Below, in pieces: positions 59,709 to 64,000 of a stretch of 64,000 nucleotides of DNA. Origin of the DNA: Flavobacteriales bacterium. GTDB lineage: Bacteria > Bacteroidota > Bacteroidia > Flavobacteriales_F > PHOS-HE28. The notes under the pieces were generated by a model. The model searched no databases. It was not told where the DNA came from and saw nothing but the letters and a program-made list of their open reading frames with translations. Within the stretch, counting starts at the first letter, position 1. Each line of letters starts with the position of its first letter. Location: NCBI GenBank assembly GCA_020852835.1, contig JADZAC010000005.1, positions 47,688-111,687 of the forward strand. The letters run 5' to 3'. A program made the translations under genes and the position numbers.

Positions 59709-60779
59709 TTACAATTCCAGGCGCACCTTCAGCTGCAGTTCCAGGATCTCGCCCATGTTGCGGCGTGACCGGAACTCCGCCACGCCGTGGTACTGTGCCA
59801 GCTCTTCGCACAGGCGCCCGCAGTGCTCATCAGTGCTCACGCGGTCCGTGCGCATCACCGCCAGCAATTCCTCGATCTGTTCTGCGGCCAGTTTGTAGCG
59901 CTTGCGCAGCAACGACCGCTCCTCCAGCGCGTATTGCTCGGCCGTCTCCATGTTGATGTGCCTGCGGCCCAGCTCCATGTAGGGCAGGTTCTCCTTGTAG
60001 AACTGCGGCAGGTACAGGCGGTGGCGCCCCTCATAGCTCTGCTGGTCGAAATCGATGCTGCGGAGCCGGTACTGCACGTTGTCGAAATCCTGGCTCACCA
60101 CCACCACGAAGTTGTACGCGCGCATGTCGCCGAGCAGCCGCGTGAAGCAGCGCTCGTTGAACTTCACGAACTCCTTGCACAGCCGCACCGGGTTGAAGTT
60201 GCCGCCGTAGTGGCCCGGGTCGCGGATAAAATCATCGCCGGGCACCCCGATGATGTGCTCCTCCACCAAGGTGCCGCCTTGCACCATGTAGTTGATCTTG
60301 TTGGGGCTCAGCAGGTGCTCCAGCTCCAGGCCGTACACCCGGCTGGCATCGGCCTTCTTGATGTAGTAGTAGTCGTGGTTGTCGTTGATCTGGTTGAGGA
60401 TCTTGATGCGGAAAGGCTGGCTGTTGCCGTAGGCGCAGAAATCGATGCTGGCCACCGTGAGGTAGGGCAGCCGGTGCCCGTCGGCCACCAGCAGCTGGTA
60501 GAGGTCCACCAGGCGTTGGTGGGTTTCCTCCATTTCGGAGGGTTTCAGCATCACGGTGGTCCAAAGGGTCTCATGGCCGTCGGCATCGCACTGTGCCATC
60601 AGGCCGTCGTGCCGCAGAAGGTCGGGGTAGGCAATGGGCAACGGGTTGCTGCGCGAATGGGCCGAGAGGTAGTTCGCGAGCCCCCCGCCGATCGGATAGA
60701 TCGGCTTGCGCAGTTGGATCTCGTTCGGATCGGGCACGGGGGCGAAGTAACCCAAATTTCGCGGCCGCCCATTCGCCAT
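59709..60779 (-). CDS. Conserved protein of unknown function
   Basis: The 356-residue cytoplasmic protein has no signal or membrane segment. Notable parts are GYFAPVPDPNEIQLRKPIYPIGGGLANYLSAHSRSNPLPIAYPDLLRHDG near the start, VEEHIIGVPGDDFIRD and LRSIDFDQQSYEGRHRLYLPQFYKEN, and a helical C-terminus. The IDFDQQ and DDF segments recall the metal sites of kinase- or phosphotransferase-like folds, but I do not recognise a family and give no function. The start at 60779 is preferred to upstream codons on the basis of composition. It stands alone between a terminator and dusB. Confidence 0.75.
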   Translation of the reverse strand: MANGRPRNLGYFAPVPDPNEIQLRKPIYPIGGGLANYLSAHSRSNPLPIAYPDLLRHDGLMAQCDADGHETLWTTVMLKPSEMEETHQRLVDLYQLLVADGHRLPYLTVASIDFCAYGNSQPFRIKILNQINDNHDYYYIKKADASRVYGLELEHLLSPNKINYMVQGGTLVEEHIIGVPGDDFIRDPGHYGGNFNPVRLCKEFVKFNERCFTRLLGDMRAYNFVVVVSQDFDNVQYRLRSIDFDQQSYEGRHRLYLPQFYKENLPYMELGRRHINMETAEQYALEERSLLRKRYKLAAEQIEELLAVMRTDRVSTDEHCGRLCEELAQYHGVAEFRSRRNMGEILELQLKVRLEL

Positions 60780-60929
60780 GCGCTGCAGATGCAGGCCCGG
60801 TCGGAATGCGCACCTGGCAAAGTGGTCCGCACCTTCCCAACGGACAAGTCCGGTGATCGCTGCCGAAGCACGCACAACCACTGCTGTTGCGATGGGTGCG
60901 ATGGGACATTGCAGCCCATTCCCGGCCCG

Positions 60930-60937
60930 TACTTTTG
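60930..60937 (+). promoter_or_regulatory. -7 promoter element of dusB
   Basis: TACTTTTG is an exact match to TAnnTTTG and ends nine bases before the ATG at 60947. It rules out the longer frame from 60887. Confidence 0.6.
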
Positions 60938-60946
60938 CAGCCTCCC

Positions 60947-61933
60947 ATGCCCCGCATCGGCCCCATCGCCCTTCCGGAGTTCCCCTTGCTCCTCGCCCCC
61001 ATGGAGGACGTGAGCGACCCGCCCTTCCGCGCCCTGTGCAAAAAGCACGGCGCCGACCTGATGTACACCGAGTTCATCAGCAGCGAGGGCTTGATCCGCC
61101 AGGCCGCCAAGGGCTTGAAAAAGTTGGACATCTTCCCGGAGGAGCGACCCGTGGGCATCCAACTCTTCGGCGGCAGCGAGGACGCCATGGAAGAAGCTGC
61201 CCGCATCGCCGAGCAGGCCGGTCCTGAGCTCATCGACATCAACTACGGCTGCCCGGTGAAGAAGGTGGTGGACAAAGGCGCGGGCGCGTGCCTGCTGCAG
61301 GACGTGGACAAGATGGTGCGCCTCACCGAGAAAGTGGTGAAGGCCGTGCAACTGCCCGTGACCGTGAAGACCCGCTTAGGCTGGAACGACCACACCAAGA
61401 ACATCATGGAAGTGGCCGAACGCTTGCAGGACATCGGCATCCAGGCCCTGAGCATCCACGGCCGCACTCGGGCGCAGTTGTACAAGGGTGAAGCCGATTG
61501 GACGCTTATCGGCGAGGTGAAGAACAACCCGCGCATCCACATCCCCATCTTCGGCAACGGCGACATCGACAGCCCGGAGAAAGCCGTGGAGTACCGCAAC
61601 TGCTACGGCGTGGACGGCATCATGATCGGTCGCGCCAGCATCGGCGCCCCGTGGATCTTTAACCAGATCAAGCACTACTTTGCCACCGGCGAACACCTGC
61701 CTGCGCCCACGATCGATGACCGCGTGGACGCCGCCCGCGAGCACCTGGAACGCAGCCTGCTGTGGAAGGGCGATCACGAAGGCATCGTGGAAATGCGCCG
61801 CCACTATTCCAACTACTTCAAGGGCTTGCCCAACTTCAAGGAGCACCGCCTGAAGCTGGTGACGGAGAACGACCCGCGCGTGGTGCTGGAACTGCTGGAG
61901 CAGGTGCGCGGGTGGTTGGCGCTGGCGGCGTGA
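60947..61933 (+). CDS. dusB: tRNA-dihydrouridine synthase
   Basis: The 328-residue flavoenzyme reduces uridines in tRNA D-loops. It has the FMN-binding TIM-barrel landmarks: LLAPMEDVSDPPFRALCKKHGADLMYTEFI, IDINYGCPVKKVV with the catalytic Cys, VTVKTRLGW, LSIHGRTRAQLYKGEADW, FGNGDIDSPEKAV and GIMIGRASIGAPWIF. A helical RNA-binding C-terminus follows. The DusB name is by overall similarity of the bacterial family and could be another Dus type. The start is fixed by the promoter at 60930. Confidence 0.92.
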   Translation: MPRIGPIALPEFPLLLAPMEDVSDPPFRALCKKHGADLMYTEFISSEGLIRQAAKGLKKLDIFPEERPVGIQLFGGSEDAMEEAARIAEQAGPELIDINYGCPVKKVVDKGAGACLLQDVDKMVRLTEKVVKAVQLPVTVKTRLGWNDHTKNIMEVAERLQDIGIQALSIHGRTRAQLYKGEADWTLIGEVKNNPRIHIPIFGNGDIDSPEKAVEYRNCYGVDGIMIGRASIGAPWIFNQIKHYFATGEHLPAPTIDDRVDAAREHLERSLLWKGDHEGIVEMRRHYSNYFKGLPNFKEHRLKLVTENDPRVVLELLEQVRGWLALAA

Positions 61934-61943
61934 AGTCGAAGAC

Positions 61944-62030
61944 GGTTGCTCCATCAGCGGTCTCCCGGAGGGGACCCTGATGCTTTGGTTGCTCCATCAG
62001 TGGTTTCCCGCAGAAGCCCCCTGATTCTTT
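61944..62030. repeat. Two tandem 43-base hairpin repeats downstream of dusB
   Basis: GGTTGCTCCATCAGCGGTCT at 61944 and GGTTGCTCCATCAGTGGTTT at 61987 begin two direct repeats with a period of 43 bases. Each has outer arms ATCAG and CTGAT, so each can fold as a hairpin of its own. They may slow or end transcription after dusB. Confidence 0.6.
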
Positions 62031-62044
62031 GGGTCAATAAACAC

Positions 62045-62088
62045 GGAACGTATTCCGAGAAAAACATGATTTTTACGGAATACATTCC
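62045..62088. other. A+T-rich inverted repeat upstream of the S9 peptidase gene
   Basis: GTATTCCG at 62050-62057 pairs with CGGAATAC at 62076-62083, with an inner AAAAA/TTTTT stem (62060-62064 and 62070-62074), a five-base CATGA loop and outer GGAA/TTCC bases. Its base composition differs sharply from the surroundings. An operator or a terminator is possible. Confidence 0.55.
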
Positions 62089-62142
62089 TCGTTTCCCCTT
62101 CTGTGGTGGTGCGGGTTCGAAAAGGCTCCCTTCCGCTATCAC

Positions 62143-62149
62143 TACTTTG
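62143..62149 (+). promoter_or_regulatory. Possible -7 element of the S9 peptidase gene
   Basis: TACTTTG followed by C lies 28 bases before the ATG at 62178. It is one base shorter than TAnnTTTG, so the call is weak. Confidence 0.3.
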
Positions 62150-62177
62150 CAGCCCCTTCCTTGAACTTCCCATCCCC

Positions 62178-64000
62178 ATGAAGCACATAACCCTCGGCAC
62201 CGCGATCGGCGCTGCCCTGCTGCTCCATAGCGCATCCGCTTTCGCACAGCCCATGAAGCCCTTCACCTACCAGGACATGCTGCTGCTGGACCGCATCAGC
62301 GGCCTTGATGTCAATGCCGGCGGCCAGTACGCCACCTTCAACGTGCGCGCCACCGACATGGCCGCCAACAAAGGCGTGAGCTCGCTTTGGCTGAAGGACC
62401 TCACCAAGCCGGCCGTGCCCGAGGTGAAGCTCGCCATCAGCGAAGGAGGTGCCAGCGATGCGCAATGGAGCCCGGACGGAAAGACGCTCTACTTCCTTTC
62501 CTCGCGCGGCAACGACGGTGTCAATCAACTGTGGAAGACCGATGCCAAGGGCGAATTGGCCGCGCAGGTCACCACCTTGCCGTTGGACATCCAAGCGTAC
62601 CGCATCACGCCGGACGGCAAGGGCGTGGTGTTCGCGCTGGCTGTTTTTCCGGAGTGCAAGGGCGATGAGATCGCCTGCACCGTGAAGAAGTTCGAGGAGC
62701 GCAAAGCGAGCAAGGCCACGGGCATGGTGTACGACAAGCTCTTCGTGCGCCACTGGGACACTTGGGTCGATGGCACGCGCAACCACCTCTTCTACCTGCC
62801 GCTTGAGGGCAGCGCAAGCCCTGTGGCGCTCATGGACGGCTTCGATGGCGATGTGCCTTCCAAGCCTTGGGGCGGAGCGGAGGATTTCAACATCAGCCCG
62901 GATTCCAAGACGGTGTACTTCAGCGTGCGCGTGGCTGGAACAAAGGAGCCGTGGAGCACCAACTTCGACATCTACAGCGTACCCGTCAGCGGTGGATCAC
63001 CCACCAACCTAACGGCCGATAACCCCGCGTGGGATGCGACACCGCTGCCTTCGCCCGACGGGAAGACGCTCGCCTACAAGGCCATGAAGCGCCCCGGCTT
63101 CGAGGCCGACCGCTTCTGGATCAAGCTGCGCGATGTGGCCACAGGGAAGGTCGCCACGCTCGCTGCCGACTGGGACCACAGCGCGGATGCCATGAAGTGG
63201 AGCGCCGACGGCAAGAGCCTCTACGTGGTGGCCGGCGATGTGGGCCGCACCAAGCTCTTCCAAGTGGACGTGAAGTCGGGCAAGGTGACGCCGATGAGCA
63301 AGGACGGCCACATGGACGCCTTCTTCCAAACACCCAAGGGCTTCGTGTTCCTGAAGAGCGGCCTCAACAGCCCTTCACAGCTTTTCGCCGCCAACCCCAA
63401 GGCCAAACTGATCGACGACGGAGCGACCACCCTCACCGCCATCAACAAGAACTTGGAGACGATGGCCTTCGGGCAGTACGAGCAATTCAGCTTCCCCGGA
63501 TGGAACAACGAGACCGTGCATGGCTACGTGATCAAACCGGCCAACTACGTGGAAGGGAAGAAGTACCCCGTGGCTTTCCTGATCCACGGCGGCCCGCAGG
63601 GCAGCTTCGGCGAATCGTGGAGCTTCCGCTGGAATCCGCAGACCTACGCCGGCGCGGGCTACGCCGTGGTGATGATCGATTTCCACGGCAGCACGGGCTA
63701 TGGGCAGGCCTTCACCGATGCCATCAGCCAGCACTGGGGCGACCGCCCGCTGGAGGACCTGCAGAAAGGTTGGGCCTATGCGCAGAAGACCTATTCCTTC
63801 CTCGATGGCAGCCGCGCCGCCGCGTTGGGCGCCAGCTACGGCGGCTACATGGTGAACTGGATCGCGGGCAACTGGCAAAGCGCCTTCAAGTGCTTGGTCT
63901 CGCACAACGGCGTGTTCGACAACCGCGCCATGGGCTACAGCACCGAAGAGTTGTGGTTTGACAACTGGGAGATCGGCGGCGATGTGTTCAAGGACCCCGC
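62178..64000 (+). CDS. S9-family serine peptidase (acylaminoacyl-peptidase/prolyl oligopeptidase type), cut by window end
   Basis: The frame is open from ATG 62178 to the window end, giving 607 residues; the C-terminal part with the catalytic His is missing. A signal peptide (MKHITLGTAIGAALLLHSASAFAQ) is followed by a beta-propeller with WSPDGKTLYFLSSRG, FNISPDSKTVYFS and LPSPDGKTLAYKAMK, and then the alpha/beta-hydrolase domain: HGGPQGSF (about 474-481), the nucleophile Ser553 in GASYGGYM, and the strand after it. Such secreted peptidases degrade oligopeptides in the periplasm. It stands in its own transcription unit after dusB. Confidence 0.9.
   Translation, partial: MKHITLGTAIGAALLLHSASAFAQPMKPFTYQDMLLLDRISGLDVNAGGQYATFNVRATDMAANKGVSSLWLKDLTKPAVPEVKLAISEGGASDAQWSPDGKTLYFLSSRGNDGVNQLWKTDAKGELAAQVTTLPLDIQAYRITPDGKGVVFALAVFPECKGDEIACTVKKFEERKASKATGMVYDKLFVRHWDTWVDGTRNHLFYLPLEGSASPVALMDGFDGDVPSKPWGGAEDFNISPDSKTVYFSVRVAGTKEPWSTNFDIYSVPVSGGSPTNLTADNPAWDATPLPSPDGKTLAYKAMKRPGFEADRFWIKLRDVATGKVATLAADWDHSADAMKWSADGKSLYVVAGDVGRTKLFQVDVKSGKVTPMSKDGHMDAFFQTPKGFVFLKSGLNSPSQLFAANPKAKLIDDGATTLTAINKNLETMAFGQYEQFSFPGWNNETVHGYVIKPANYVEGKKYPVAFLIHGGPQGSFGESWSFRWNPQTYAGAGYAVVMIDFHGSTGYGQAFTDAISQHWGDRPLEDLQKGWAYAQKTYSFLDGSRAAALGASYGGYMVNWIAGNWQSAFKCLVSHNGVFDNRAMGYSTEELWFDNWEIGGDVFKDP

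Overview
The window comes from a G+C-rich member of the Bacteroidota, most likely a Flavobacteriales-type lineage. The evidence is the C-terminal part of the type IX secretion translocon SprA at the left edge, secreted proteins with type A and type B T9SS sorting domains, SPOR/HU-CCDC81 and DUF5689-type proteins, TonB-dependent receptors, an absence of Shine-Dalgarno sequences, and many copies of the Bacteroidota -7 promoter element TAnnTTTG (with CA, GA or TTCG variants) just upstream of start codons. The lineage assignment is inference from gene content. No rRNA, CRISPR array, prophage or insertion sequence was seen. One tRNA (Ser, anticodon GGA) is present.

Layout. 1-2764: end of sprA, gcvH and a VanZ-like gene. 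2761-22546: a surface-polysaccharide locus. On the minus strand it holds cysC-cysD-cysN (ATP sulfurylase and APS kinase, which make PAPS), an SGNH-like protein with an MBOAT O-acyltransferase, a GT4 glycosyltransferase, a Wzc-like co-polymerase and a Wza-like export lipoprotein. Diverging from these on the plus strand are a polyprenyl-phosphate sugar transferase, a Wzx-like flippase, sulfotransferases, a Wzy-like polymerase and a WecG/TagA glycosyltransferase. Five sulfotransferases lie in this locus. Together the genes read as a Wzx/Wzy pathway for a short-repeat, sulfated and probably O-acylated exopolysaccharide or capsule, with its own supply of sulfate donor.

22566-34365 is mostly housekeeping: deoC, an EamA transporter half, dprA, a TonB-dependent receptor with kdsB, an HU/SPOR protein, a HemJ-like membrane protein, an acyl-CoA thioesterase, a GT9 heptosyltransferase-like gene, tatD and an asparaginase. 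tRNA-Ser at 34418-34504 is followed by about 500 bases of nested palindromic repeats. 35022-49994 holds a hypothetical secreted protein, an MGMT-family protein without the catalytic Cys, trmB, a GT28-like gene, a secreted DNA/RNA nuclease, a two-component system with a beta-propeller sensor, a lipoprotein, a LuxE-like synthetase, tyrS, an SDR gene and the operon dpm1-like/pyrC/DUF4296.

50046-59634 is the secreted and surface region: a 1293-residue T9SS protein with eight ~80-residue tandem repeats, then a TonB-dependent receptor, a DUF5689-like lipoprotein and a T9SS type A protein in one plus-strand cluster closed by a clear terminator. 59709-64000 holds a conserved gene of unknown function, dusB, a structured intergenic region and an S9-family peptidase cut by the window end.

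Several gene starts were set by the promoter element. Where a -7 element lies inside or downstream of a longer open frame, the internal start was taken.
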